Below the pieces are notes generated by a model. The model made no database searches. It saw nothing but the letters and a program-made list of their open reading frames with translations, and was not told the DNA's origin. A stretch of DNA of 64,000 nt from Deltaproteobacteria bacterium (GTDB lineage: Bacteria > Myxococcota_A > Polyangia > DRWM01 > JAAZOP01), in the NCBI GenBank assembly GCA_016218815.1, contig JACRCX010000008.1:1-64000 (forward strand). Direction: 5' to 3'. Every line of letters begins with the position of its first letter. Position 1 is the stretch's first letter. The position numbers and the translations under genes were made by a program. Below, one piece after another: positions 7,927-16,767 of this stretch.

Positions 7927-10900
7927 TCACGGCCAATCCGGGCCGTACGGGAACTCGGGGATGTACTCGCAGGAGTTGTCCGCCAGGCACGGGCGGTAGT
8001 CGACGATCCGGCCCTGGGTCTGGAAGTAGCGGCCGATGGTGTTGACCATGAAGGTGTTGATGTCGAACGGCAGGTTGGGGTCGGGCAGGTAGAACCCGTG
8101 CTCACCCTGGGCGGAGATGTACGGCAGCATGAGCGAGGAGACGCCGCGCGGGCACTCGACCGTTTCGAGCGCCTGGCCGCCTGAGCCGTAGGAGCCGTAG
8201 GAGGTCGTGCAGGTCGAAGGGGAAGCGCCCTGCGACGGCATCCAGGCGCGAAGCGGAGCGGTCGGCGGGTTGACGATCTCCGGGATGGCGCCCATCGTCG
8301 CGGGGCGGACCTGGCCGTAGCCGTCGGTGCCGAGGGAGTAGTCGTCGAGATCGATGAGGGCGGTGCCCCAGCCGGGCAGGTTGAGCCGTTCCAGGCCCAT
8401 GATCGCGCCGAAGTCGAGCAGGGTGCGGTTGGGCGTGCGGTCGCCGAGGTCGGCGCGGCGGGAGTCCGCGGCGAACGGCAGGGCCCCGGCGCAGCGGGCG
8501 ATAGAGATGCCGGTGTTGGTCGGGACGTTCATGTCGCCGACGGTGACGATGGTCATGGAGTTCTGGTAGTAGGGTGCGTAGACGGCGGGGTCGCCGGGGT
8601 CCAGCACCATCTGGGCCAGTCCCATGAAGCGCCGGATGTCCGGGGTGCTGCGGCGCAGGCCGAGCCCCTCGGCGGGCGCGACCAGTTCGTCGCCCATCGC
8701 CCAGTCGTCCCACTCGAACGGCGGCGGGTCGACCTCGAACGACGAGATCGCGCAGGGCTCCCCGGATCCGCAGGTCGGGTTCTCGACGCCGGCCAGCGGG
8801 CCCGTGGTGCGGAGCTGCACGCCGGAGGCGACGGCGCAGGTTTCGGCATTGACCAGCGCCCGGCCGCCCGGGGCGGACGACCCGTCGTAGATCTCGATCG
8901 TCAGCGGGTCGTGCAGGTCGGCGGGGACGGAGAGCCGGACGAGGCTGCCCTCGCCCGCCACGGCGCACCGCGGCTCCTCCGGATGGCGCACGTTGCGCAG
9001 GACCACGACGTCGCCGGGCAGGAGGGTCCGGTTTCCCGTTCCCGAGGCGCGGAGGCAGCCGATCTCGACCTCGCCGGTGTTGTTGAGCTGCGGGATGATG
9101 AAGCGCAGGGAGAGGATCGAGGGGTCGCACGAGTCCGCGGCGGGGTCGCAGCAAGCGGTGCGGTTGTCGCGGCGGGAGGTGCTGTAGCGCGACGACGCGG
9201 AGACGGTGACCACGAGCGGGCCCATCATGCGCAGGATGACCGCTTCCTTGACGCCGCCCTGCGTGGAGCGGATGCCGACGTCGCCGAGGCCGCCGCCGCC
9301 GGAGACGGGGGCGACGGCGCGGATCGACGGGTGCGTCCCGCCCAGCACGCCGGACATGATGCCGCCCAGCGACTGGCCCCAGACGTAGTACTCGTTGTCC
9401 GGGCCGCCGAAGTCGATGTCGCCGTCGCCGTCGAAGTCGCCCGAGAAGTCGTTGCGGCCGTCGTCGTTGAAGTCGTACGGCTCGGGCTCTCCGTCGCCGT
9501 TCACGTCGAACTGGGCCGGCGTCGCGCCGTCGAAGCCGCGGAAGTAGTGGATGATGCGGATCAGGTCGAGGGCCGACTGGCGGACGATGTCGCGGGTGTG
9601 GAAGACGTACGAGGTCCAGAAGTCGCCGGCGGAGTCCTCGATGTCGTCCTGGTACAGCGCGTTGGACCACGAGTTGGTCGCCCCGTCCCAGGTGCCGAGC
9701 CAGGCATTGGGCGACACGTCCGTGGCCTCGCCGCCGGGCATCACGGCGCCCCAGTCCTCGAAGCGCGAGAAGGGCTCGTCGAAGTGCATCGTCGGGAAGC
9801 AGGGGTACCGGCCGCAGGGCGGCGGCTCCAGGTCCGTCGGATCGCTGCCCACGCCGTCGTAGTTGTCGTTGTCCATGTCCACGGCGCGGTCGTCCATCAA
9901 GGCCAGCCCCGCGTCGGCCAGGTCTTCGGTCTTGAAGATGGCCAGCGCGGCGTCGCGCAACACGGGATCGAGCTGGGAGCCGTGGTGCGAGCACTCCCAG
10001 GTCACGGTCGTGAGGCCGAACTTGGCCAGCGAGCCGGCGAAGCCCAGGCCCTCGATGCGGAAGCCGGTGTAGCCGTGGCCGTAGAAGACCACCGGCGACG
10101 GATCGTGCGGATCCTTGCCGTTCTCCTCGTTGTACGCCCGGACGTACTCGTCCTTCGGCACCATCGCGATGAAGTTGACCCGGCCCGGCGTGTACTCGCC
10201 GCGTCCCGTCTTCCAGTTGACGTCCCAGGACTCCTCCTCCCAGCCGTCGGCGTCGTTGTCCAGGAACTGCGGCGAGTCGATCCAGCCGAAGATGAAGTAG
10301 TCGACGAACTGGTAGGTGTTGATCAGCGCCGCCGCCTCGTTCGCGCCGAGGCCGAAGGTATCCACCGCCACGCGCTGGAGCACCGGGGCCAGGTAGTCGG
10401 CGGTGATCGTGAACACGTTCGACGGGAGGTGGTGCGTGCACACGCCCCCGTCGCAGCGATCGCCGCGGTTCTCGCGACCCGTGCGGGCCTCGCAGTCCGC
10501 GTCGGTCTCGCACGCGCCGGCCCGGTAGCACCCGCCGGACGGATTGCAGCCGTGGAGGGGGTTGATGTACGCCTCGCGCGGGAACGCGTCGTGCAGCCGC
10601 GCGAACGGTCCCGTCCCGTCCTCCAGCCCGTCGATCATCTTCAGGAGGTCCATCCGCACGCTCTGCGTCGTGAACGCCCAGGCGAAGGCGACCCCGTCCA
10701 GGCCGCCCAGATCGCTGCCGTAGAACTCCGGGTGATCCTCGAGGATCCCCTCCAGCGGCGCGAGATCGGCCGTCTGGTCGACGTGATTGAGGTACGGGAA
10801 CGGCGAGCGCACGGGCTGGCCGTTCTCGCCCACGAGCCGCTTGGTCACGACGACCGCGTACTTCGTCGCCTCCTCCAGCGGCTGGATGGGCCGCATGAGG

Positions 10901-11739
10901 AGCGTGTTCGACTCGCGCTCGTAGAAGGTGATCAGGTCGGGGATCGGGCGGCCGTTCGCGTCGAGCACGAAGGGGCTGGTCGGGTCGTCGGGGTCCTCCC
11001 TCTGGTACGTCCGGTCGATGTGTCCGGCGTAGCGCGGGTCGGTCGGAGCCATGTAGTCGATCGCCGGGTTGGGGTGCAGGACGTTGGGATGGTCGAGCAC
11101 GCCGTCGAAGTCGGTGTCCTCGCCCGGGTCCAGCTTGCCGTTGCCGTTGGCGTCCTCCTCCACGGTCTCCAGCAGGATCGTGCTCGTGCCGCCGCGCGGG
11201 TCGTTCTCGTAGTAGCGGTCCGGCGTCTGCAGGACGAACGGGAAGTTTCCCTCGCCCAGGTCCAGCGGCACGGGCTTGCCGTAGTTCTCCGAGTCGGGAT
11301 TGAGGTTGATCACGTACACGGCGTCGTCGGTGAACTCGAAATCGTCGCCGGTGTGCCGGTCGAGGATGTTCTGGACGTCCAGCACGGCCTTCTCCGGATG
11401 GTCCTTGTCCGGATAGGTGAAGCCGACGCTGATCGTGGAGTAGACGCCCCAGCCGTCGAGCTGGTCGATCTTGCGCCGCGTGTTCTCCTCCATCTCCGTG
11501 GGCGCGACGAGGATCGAGGCGTTGACCCGCTTGCCGGTGGGCGAATTCGGATCCGGGCGCATCGCCACGTCGATGGGCAGCGGCACCTCCGGCAACGGCT
11601 CGGCGAACAGATCGAACTTGATCACGGGCCCGTCGCCCTGGTCCTTGTTCGCCGGACCCAGCGACGCAGGCAGGCCTCCGCCGTCGCACGCCATCCCTCC
11701 GATCAACGCGACCACCATGACGATCCGCTTGGCACTCAT
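7927..11739 (-). CDS. Very large alpha/beta-hydrolase lipoprotein
   Basis: A 1270-residue predicted lipoprotein (LIGGMAC). It resembles the large lipase or virulence-factor-lipase-like lipoproteins common in myxobacteria. An Ig-like N-terminal half leads to an alpha/beta-hydrolase core. An HGYTGF oxyanion-type loop lies near residue 551 and the nucleophile elbow GQSLGG places the catalytic Ser near 789. EF-hand-like Asp/Asn-Gly repeats (DVNGDGEPEPYDFNDDGRND, DFDGDGDID) immediately precede the elbow, and similar ones lie in the N-terminal half (ANGNGKLDPGEDTD), suggesting calcium binding. There is a Cys-rich patch around GCYRAGACETDADC. ATG 11739 is chosen over GTG 11745 because GGAGGG lies five bases upstream. 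The substrate is unknown; an ester or lipid is likely from the fold. It is the second gene of the envelope operon. Confidence 0.82.
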   Translation of the reverse strand: MSAKRIVMVVALIGGMACDGGGLPASLGPANKDQGDGPVIKFDLFAEPLPEVPLPIDVAMRPDPNSPTGKRVNASILVAPTEMEENTRRKIDQLDGWGVYSTISVGFTYPDKDHPEKAVLDVQNILDRHTGDDFEFTDDAVYVINLNPDSENYGKPVPLDLGEGNFPFVLQTPDRYYENDPRGGTSTILLETVEEDANGNGKLDPGEDTDFDGVLDHPNVLHPNPAIDYMAPTDPRYAGHIDRTYQREDPDDPTSPFVLDANGRPIPDLITFYERESNTLLMRPIQPLEEATKYAVVVTKRLVGENGQPVRSPFPYLNHVDQTADLAPLEGILEDHPEFYGSDLGGLDGVAFAWAFTTQSVRMDLLKMIDGLEDGTGPFARLHDAFPREAYINPLHGCNPSGGCYRAGACETDADCEARTGRENRGDRCDGGVCTHHLPSNVFTITADYLAPVLQRVAVDTFGLGANEAAALINTYQFVDYFIFGWIDSPQFLDNDADGWEEESWDVNWKTGRGEYTPGRVNFIAMVPKDEYVRAYNEENGKDPHDPSPVVFYGHGYTGFRIEGLGFAGSLAKFGLTTVTWECSHHGSQLDPVLRDAALAIFKTEDLADAGLALMDDRAVDMDNDNYDGVGSDPTDLEPPPCGRYPCFPTMHFDEPFSRFEDWGAVMPGGEATDVSPNAWLGTWDGATNSWSNALYQDDIEDSAGDFWTSYVFHTRDIVRQSALDLIRIIHYFRGFDGATPAQFDVNGDGEPEPYDFNDDGRNDFSGDFDGDGDIDFGGPDNEYYVWGQSLGGIMSGVLGGTHPSIRAVAPVSGGGGLGDVGIRSTQGGVKEAVILRMMGPLVVTVSASSRYSTSRRDNRTACCDPAADSCDPSILSLRFIIPQLNNTGEVEIGCLRASGTGNRTLLPGDVVVLRNVRHPEEPRCAVAGEGSLVRLSVPADLHDPLTIEIYDGSSAPGGRALVNAETCAVASGVQLRTTGPLAGVENPTCGSGEPCAISSFEVDPPPFEWDDWAMGDELVAPAEGLGLRRSTPDIRRFMGLAQMVLDPGDPAVYAPYYQNSMTIVTVGDMNVPTNTGISIARCAGALPFAADSRRADLGDRTPNRTLLDFGAIMGLERLNLPGWGTALIDLDDYSLGTDGYGQVRPATMGAIPEIVNPPTAPLRAWMPSQGASPSTCTTSYGSYGSGGQALETVECPRGVSSLMLPYISAQGEHGFYLPDPNLPFDINTFMVNTIGRYFQTQGRIVDYRPCLADNSCEYIPEFPYGPDWP

Positions 11740-11781
11740 GGACACCCTCCAGGACTCCCCGTCAACCGCCGACTCGTTCCC

Positions 11782-11817
11782 GTCGACTCACGACTCATGA
11801 CTGTCGACTCACGACTC
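11782..11817. repeat. Heptad tandem repeat (GACTCAC family)
   Basis: Five degenerate 7-base units (GTCGACT, CACGACT, CATGACT, GTCGACT, CACGACT) fill nearly half of the 80-base spacer between the first and second genes of the envelope operon. Related copies lie at 34878, 40162, 40235 and 43665. Confidence 0.85.
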
Positions 11818-11819
11818 CC

Positions 11820-13712
11820 CTAGAACCTCAACGCCAGCCGACCCTCGGTCAGCCAGATGTCGTCCGGGCGATTGCCGTCCGCATCCGCGAACGCGTCGCC
11901 CAGGAACATGTACCCGAACTGCGCCCCCGCCTCGAGCTGCACGAGCCGGAGCGGGATGAAGAAGTTCACGCCCACGTCCAGCTCCACCCCCAGGTTGCGG
12001 TTGCCCGAGTCGCCGCCCATGTAGTTCGCCGGCACCCCGTTCACCTTCTGCTCGAAGGGGCTCACGAAATCCGCCGTCGAGTAGCCCCACAGCAGCCCCA
12101 CCGCCGCCTCGAGCCACTCGAGCGGGCGCGCGCGGAACGTCGGGTTCACGTACAGGGCGCCCGAGACGCCGCCGTTGGTCGGCAGCAGCTCGAGGCCCGG
12201 CACCGGCTCGCCCACCAGGTCCGGCGATGCGGCCAGCGTCGCCGCCCTCGCCGTCTGCCACGCGATCAGCTCCTCGAACATGATCAGCCCGACGTTGTAG
12301 TCGGGGTCGAAGGTGAACCGCAGGAGCTGATCGTCGTACGTGTTCGCGTCGCTCGTCGCCGCCCCCACCTCGACCTGTGCCGTGTACTGCTCGAGGTACT
12401 TCGCCGCGACCCGCAGCGCGCCGCCGAATTGCATGATGTCGTGCGTGTCGGAGGTGAGCGAACGGGCGACGTCGGTCGAGCCGAACACGCCGACGCCCTC
12501 CCCGGCCACCTGCAGGTCCCAGCCCTCGGCCAGGTCGAAGGTCCAGTCGGCCGTCACGTCGACCGCCACCACCTCCAGGTTGTCGCCGTCGTCGAACGTC
12601 TGGTTGCGGTACGCGACGTACATGCCGACCTGCCGCGGTTCCTCCCGCCACAACAGCGCGAAGATGCCCTGCCAGGCCAGATCCCCATTCCAGATGTCCG
12701 CCAAGTGGTCGCGGTACACCAGGTCGCCGCCCAGGATCGTGATGATGTCCTTGTAGAACCCGTCGCCCAGCGTCGAGAACGGCTTCGTCGCGAACACGAC
12801 CCGCTCGACCAGATCGCCGTAGCGGTTGAAGCCGAAGAGCTGGTCGTGGTCGCCGTCGTTGGCCAGGATCCCCAGGCCCCAGTTCGAGGTCATCTGCCCG
12901 GCACGGAGGATGCCGTAGCCCGTGTCCCACTCGAGGAAGAGCTGGCGGAAGTCGAACGGCCGGATACCCACGAGCTCGCCGCCCCCGTCGGACTCCGCGC
13001 CCGTCTCGCGCATCCGCGGCTCGAGCGCCGCATCCACTCCCTGCGTCGATTGGCCGAAGATGATGCCGGTCATCACGTCGAACTGCGCCTTGATCTTGAT
13101 CGGCGCGAACGACAGCTCCGGCGTGGCGCGCAGGCGCGACCAACCGTAGTACTCCTGGCCCAGGTTCGGCCCGAACGGACGCGAGGGGTCGTCCGGCCCG
13201 AGCGCTATCGGGGCCAGACCGAACACGCTGAGCTGGTAGTAGCCGGGAATCGCCACGTGCAGCGAGCTCGTCTCGCCTTCTTCGTCTTCCTCTTCCTCTG
13301 CCTCTTCCTCTTCTTCCTCGCCCTCGTCCGCGACGTCTTCCTCGGCCACCAGCGGACCGGCGTCGGGCTCGAGGTTGTCCTCGCCGGCGGCAGCCAGCAG
13401 TCCCAACTCCACGGACGGTCCGGGCTCATCGGTCGGCTCCTCGGTCGCGGCGGCGGGCTCCTCCACCGTCTCCGCCTCGACCGCGACGGGCGGGACGGCT
13501 TCCCCTGCGGTCTCGGCTTCGGTCGCGGCCGGCACGGTCTCCTGCTCCGCCGGCGGCACGGTCGCGTCTGCCGGCGCGACCGGCGGCGAGGCGAGCTCCT
13601 CCTGCGCCCGAGCACCGGTGGCGCCGAGAAACATCAACGTGGCGGCCAGGGCGATCCGCGCCGAGGCCGACGAGCCACGATTCCAGCCTGCTCCAGCACG
13701 TGCGTCCGTCAT
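11820..13712 (-). CDS. Outer-membrane beta-barrel protein, paralogue B
   Basis: A 630-residue exported barrel protein. The signal peptide ends around ATGARAQ. A long Pro/Ala/Glu/Thr-rich linker (about 37-150) contains an almost pure acidic run (EEEEEEAEEEE). The barrel region follows and ends in a terminal Phe (RLALRF). It is paralogous to 3423-5120: both share WGLGIL, FATKP and NVGL-M-EEL motifs in the same order. It is the first gene of the operon. GAGGAG stands six bases before ATG 13712 and a consensus promoter lies about 70 bases upstream. The acidic linker may span the periplasm or bind divalent cations, but that is inference. No substrate can be proposed. Confidence 0.85.
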   Translation of the reverse strand: MTDARAGAGWNRGSSASARIALAATLMFLGATGARAQEELASPPVAPADATVPPAEQETVPAATEAETAGEAVPPVAVEAETVEEPAAATEEPTDEPGPSVELGLLAAAGEDNLEPDAGPLVAEEDVADEGEEEEEEAEEEEDEEGETSSLHVAIPGYYQLSVFGLAPIALGPDDPSRPFGPNLGQEYYGWSRLRATPELSFAPIKIKAQFDVMTGIIFGQSTQGVDAALEPRMRETGAESDGGGELVGIRPFDFRQLFLEWDTGYGILRAGQMTSNWGLGILANDGDHDQLFGFNRYGDLVERVVFATKPFSTLGDGFYKDIITILGGDLVYRDHLADIWNGDLAWQGIFALLWREEPRQVGMYVAYRNQTFDDGDNLEVVAVDVTADWTFDLAEGWDLQVAGEGVGVFGSTDVARSLTSDTHDIMQFGGALRVAAKYLEQYTAQVEVGAATSDANTYDDQLLRFTFDPDYNVGLIMFEELIAWQTARAATLAASPDLVGEPVPGLELLPTNGGVSGALYVNPTFRARPLEWLEAAVGLLWGYSTADFVSPFEQKVNGVPANYMGGDSGNRNLGVELDVGVNFFIPLRLVQLEAGAQFGYMFLGDAFADADGNRPDDIWLTEGRLALRF

Positions 13713-13780
13713 GTAGAACTCCTCGATGGTTCGCGGCCCCGCGAGGCCACCCCCCGAAGGACGGGAAAATGTTCGCGGGG

Positions 13781-13810
13781 ACTATACGGCGAGCAACCGC
13801 GCGGAGTCAA
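13781..13810 (-). promoter_or_regulatory. Sigma-70-like promoter of the envelope operon
   Basis: On the minus strand TTGACT and TATAGT are separated by 18 bases. This is the best -35/-10 match in the window. It lies about 70 bases upstream of ATG 13712, leaving a leader of roughly 60 bases. Confidence 0.7.
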
Positions 13811-13891
13811 AGCGATTGTGCATGAATCCGGGGAGAAACCGAAGCGGCCGATGGGACTGCCGACGGCTTCCTGCCTGCGCGCCCACCATCG

Positions 13892-13920
13892 TCCACCAGC
13901 CACCAGCCGCCGGCTGCCGG
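13892..13920. repeat. Heptad tandem repeat (CCACCAG family)
   Basis: Degenerate CCACCAG units (CCACCAG, CCACCAG, CCGCCGG) lie just beyond the 3' end of proC. Related copies lie in frame inside the lutB part of the fusion gene (29805) and the YfhO-like gene (34131). The remainder of the 13713-13927 spacer holds the operon promoter. Confidence 0.7.
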
Positions 13921-13927
13921 CCCCTCC

Positions 13928-14761
13928 TCAACGCGTCGCGTCGTTCATCCGCTGCGAGATGATCTTCCCCAATTCGGCCGAACGCTCCGTCGCGGCCTGC
14001 ACCGCATCCATGAGCACGGCGCGCATTCCCGTGCGCTCCAACGAATGCAGGGCGGCGATGGCGGTGCCGCCGGGCGACGTCACGAGGTCCTTGAGGTAGA
14101 TCGGGTGACGGCCCGAGCGGCGCACGAGCTCGGCGGCGCCCAGTACCGTCTGCAGCGCCAGCTTCATCGCGGTCTCGCGGTGCAGCCCCACGCGCACCCC
14201 CGCGTCGGCCAGCGCCTCGATGATGATGAACACGTACATCGGGCCGGTGCCCGACAAACCGGTGACCGCGTCCATCTGGTCCTCGGCCACCTCGACCACC
14301 ACGCCCACGCGCTCGAGCAGCGTCCGCGCGCGACGCACCGCGGTCCGGCCCGCGCGGCGCCCCGGCGCCAACGCGGTCGCGCCCCCGCCCACCTCCGCCG
14401 GCAGGTTCGGCATCGCCCGGATCACGGGCGTCCCCGGCGCCAGGAGCTGCTCGATCGCGGCGAGCGGCACGCCCGCCGCGAACGAGATCACCAGCGGCCG
14501 GTGCACCGTCGCCGGTGCGATTTCCTCCAGCGTGCGTCGCATCACCTGGGGCTTGACCGCCAGCACGACCGTGCTCGCCGCGCGCACCGCCGCGACGTTG
14601 TCGCGCCCGACCCGCACGCGGTACTTCTGCCGGACCTCGGCCAGCCGCTCCGGGCGCACGTCGGTCGTCGTCACCCTTCCCTTGGGGTACCCGCTCCCCA
14701 CGAGCCCGGCCAGGAACGCCGTCCCCATGTTCCCCGTCCCGATGATCGCAATTCGTTCCAT
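13928..14761 (-). CDS. proC: Pyrroline-5-carboxylate reductase
   Basis: A 277-residue cytosolic enzyme that reduces 1-pyrroline-5-carboxylate to proline with NAD(P)H, the last step of proline synthesis. The N-terminal Rossmann motif is IIGTGNMGTAFLAGL. The conserved C-terminal signature is visible: GLSGTGPMYVF, then LVTSPGGTAIAALHSLE near the end. Length is normal for the family. The gene lies downstream of a large secreted protease-like gene but is separated from it by 101 bases carrying a REP palindrome, so independent expression is possible. No specific regulatory site is visible. Confidence 0.97.
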   Translation of the reverse strand: MERIAIIGTGNMGTAFLAGLVGSGYPKGRVTTTDVRPERLAEVRQKYRVRVGRDNVAAVRAASTVVLAVKPQVMRRTLEEIAPATVHRPLVISFAAGVPLAAIEQLLAPGTPVIRAMPNLPAEVGGGATALAPGRRAGRTAVRRARTLLERVGVVVEVAEDQMDAVTGLSGTGPMYVFIIIEALADAGVRVGLHRETAMKLALQTVLGAAELVRRSGRHPIYLKDLVTSPGGTAIAALHSLERTGMRAVLMDAVQAATERSAELGKIISQRMNDATR

Positions 14762-14821
14762 TCCGTCCCTCGCCCTCTACCCCACCCCTCGATCGAACCG
14801 CCCGCCGCGGGGCGCGACCAG

Positions 14822-14850
14822 CCGCGGGCCGAGGCCCGCGGTTCGGATAC
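14822..14850 (+). repeat. REP-like palindrome, copy 2
   Basis: CCGCGGGCCGAGGCCCGCGG followed by TTCGGATAC, between the protease-like gene and proC. The very stable hairpin could act as a terminator or mRNA stabiliser for the upstream gene, but no T-run follows it. Confidence 0.8.
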
Positions 14851-14862
14851 GAAGCCTCCCCC

Positions 14863-16767
14863 CTAGGGTCCCACCGGCAGGATGCTCTCCAGGTAGCCGC
14901 GCTCCTCCCCGCACCATCCGCCGGGCATCACGCCTGGAAGCTCCGCCCGCTCGGCGAACGGCCGGTAGGCGCCCGCGTCCATGAGGCAGCCGTCCGCGGG
15001 CGGCTCGTGGTGCACGACGTCCGCCGGTCCGTACGGGTTGGCCAGCCCCAGGCTGTGGCCGAACTCGTGCGCCGCGGTGTCGCCCACCAGGCTGCCCAGC
15101 GCGGAGACGGCCGCCTCGATCGCCGCCGCGCGTGCCGCGTCCGGCCCCGACGGATACTCGCCGGCCACGACCTCCCTCGCCCGGACCGGGTCGAAGACCC
15201 GGTCGAAGTCCGGGTCGGCCACGCCGTCCGGGCACACCAGATCGTCCGGGCGATGCGACGACCAGCAGAGGAACGACCTGACGAAGACCCCGCCGAACCC
15301 CGCGTAGCCGTCCTCCTGCACCTCGGCGTTCGCGCCGCCCACGCGATCGTGGAGCCGGAGGTTGCCGACGTCCTTCCCCGGCGTGTTGTCGTAGCCGAAC
15401 AGCCCGCGACCGTTGGGGTCGGGCCCGCCGATCTCCACCACCGCGTAGCCGCCGACGTAGTAGTCCTCCGGCGGCTCCGCCCGCACCTCGAGGTTGATGC
15501 CGTCGTAGACGCGGCGGAACTTCTCCAGCACGCGCGTCCGCAACTCCGCTTCCACCGCGCGCAGGCCGAACTCGCGCAGCGCGTCGGAGAACCCGGCAAG
15601 GAACGAGACGAACACCACCTGCCGGGTCGGTCCGAGGCGCAGGTCGATCGAGGTCGGCAGTCCCTCCGCCAGCTCCGCACCGTAGCGCAGCACGGGCGTC
15701 GCCGTTCCGGCGAACGTCCCCCACGAGAAGTCGAAATCCTCCGCGACCAGGACGTCGCCGCGGCGCACCGGCACGATCGTGTACTCCGCCCGCCCGCCGT
15801 CCACGAACGCCGGGACCAGCTCCAGACCGGTCACGGGCGCCGCGCTCCCGCCGTGCGGCGTGGCGGTGCCGTCCAGCCGGATCGTCAGCGTCTGGTCCGC
15901 AGCACCGCCGATGAATCCGGCGCCCGTGATCTCCGCGATCGCCCCGAGCGTCGGGTCACGCGGCTCGACGCCGGTCACGAACGAAGCCCCGAGCGTGAAC
16001 GTCACGGGCAGCGGGTCGCTCGCCGTCACCGTCCCGTCCCCGTGGCGGTTCTCCAGCGCCAGCGTTCCCGTGAACGCGCCCGGCAGAATCCCGGCGATCG
16101 TGGGGGCGAACAGGAACGCCGCGCGCGTCCGGTCGCGGGCCTCGAGCGGCTCTGCGGCGAGCCGCACGCCGGTCACGGGCCGCGTGCCGCCGCCGTCGAC
16201 CCGGAACGTCCCGTCCAGGACGGCCTCGCTCGTCCCCTCGGCGCCTTCCAGGAACCCGCCGCCGGTGACCACGACGACCGCGTTGAGCGTGACCGACTCC
16301 GGCGTGGCGCTCCCGGCCGACGGGACGAGGTGTACGACGGCGTCGAACGCGACAGGGACCGCCGACTCCCGGGCGCTCCCTCCTTCGTCGTGCCGCCGCA
16401 CCCCCAGCTCGCCCACGAAGCGGCCCGGATCGGCGCCCAGGATTCCGAACAGCTCGGGACCCGCGTCGTATCGGACCTCCGCCGTGGAGACCACCTCCGC
16501 GAGGGCCTCCGCTTCGACGCTCCGTCCTTCGAAGCTCCCGCGGAAGAACACCGTCAGCTCGCCGCAGGAGGTGTCGAACGCGGCGCCGGAGATCTCGAAA
16601 CGCGAGCCTGGCAGGACGGTCGTCGGGAAGGAGATCGATGCCACGGACGGACCGTCGGCGCACCAGTCCGGCCCGCCGTTGCCGTTCGAAGGGCAGCCGG
16701 TCAGGAAGAGTGCGCCTAGTAGCAGGCCGGGGCATACACGCCCGGCGCCAGGCAGACCCACTGCCAT
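14863..16767 (-). CDS. Zinc metalloprotease-like lipoprotein with TIG-like repeats
   Basis: A 634-residue predicted lipoprotein (LFLTGC). Residues about 35-400 form three or four TIG/Ig-like domains, each with a GAAF, GGGF or GAGF turn. The C-terminal domain contains HEFGHSLGLAN (567-577) and, 19 residues on, CLMDAG, which would be the Met-turn of a metzincin. Position 11 of the zinc motif is Asn rather than the usual His or Asp, so either the third ligand differs or activity is altered. ATG 16767 is chosen because GGAGG lies close upstream. The longer open frame above it is antisense-like sequence inside the neighbouring gene, with which the true gene overlaps by 52 bases. Likely an outer-membrane-anchored protease; the substrate is unknown. 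Confidence 0.75.
   Translation of the reverse strand: MAVGLPGAGRVCPGLLLGALFLTGCPSNGNGGPDWCADGPSVASISFPTTVLPGSRFEISGAAFDTSCGELTVFFRGSFEGRSVEAEALAEVVSTAEVRYDAGPELFGILGADPGRFVGELGVRRHDEGGSARESAVPVAFDAVVHLVPSAGSATPESVTLNAVVVVTGGGFLEGAEGTSEAVLDGTFRVDGGGTRPVTGVRLAAEPLEARDRTRAAFLFAPTIAGILPGAFTGTLALENRHGDGTVTASDPLPVTFTLGASFVTGVEPRDPTLGAIAEITGAGFIGGAADQTLTIRLDGTATPHGGSAAPVTGLELVPAFVDGGRAEYTIVPVRRGDVLVAEDFDFSWGTFAGTATPVLRYGAELAEGLPTSIDLRLGPTRQVVFVSFLAGFSDALREFGLRAVEAELRTRVLEKFRRVYDGINLEVRAEPPEDYYVGGYAVVEIGGPDPNGRGLFGYDNTPGKDVGNLRLHDRVGGANAEVQEDGYAGFGGVFVRSFLCWSSHRPDDLVCPDGVADPDFDRVFDPVRAREVVAGEYPSGPDAARAAAIEAAVSALGSLVGDTAAHEFGHSLGLANPYGPADVVHHEPPADGCLMDAGAYRPFAERAELPGVMPGGWCGEERGYLESILPVGP

Noticed and set aside
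11782-11817. Possible CRISPR array or direct-repeat attachment site
   Set aside because: Units are seven bases long and contiguous without spacers. They are tandem repeats, not a CRISPR or att site.
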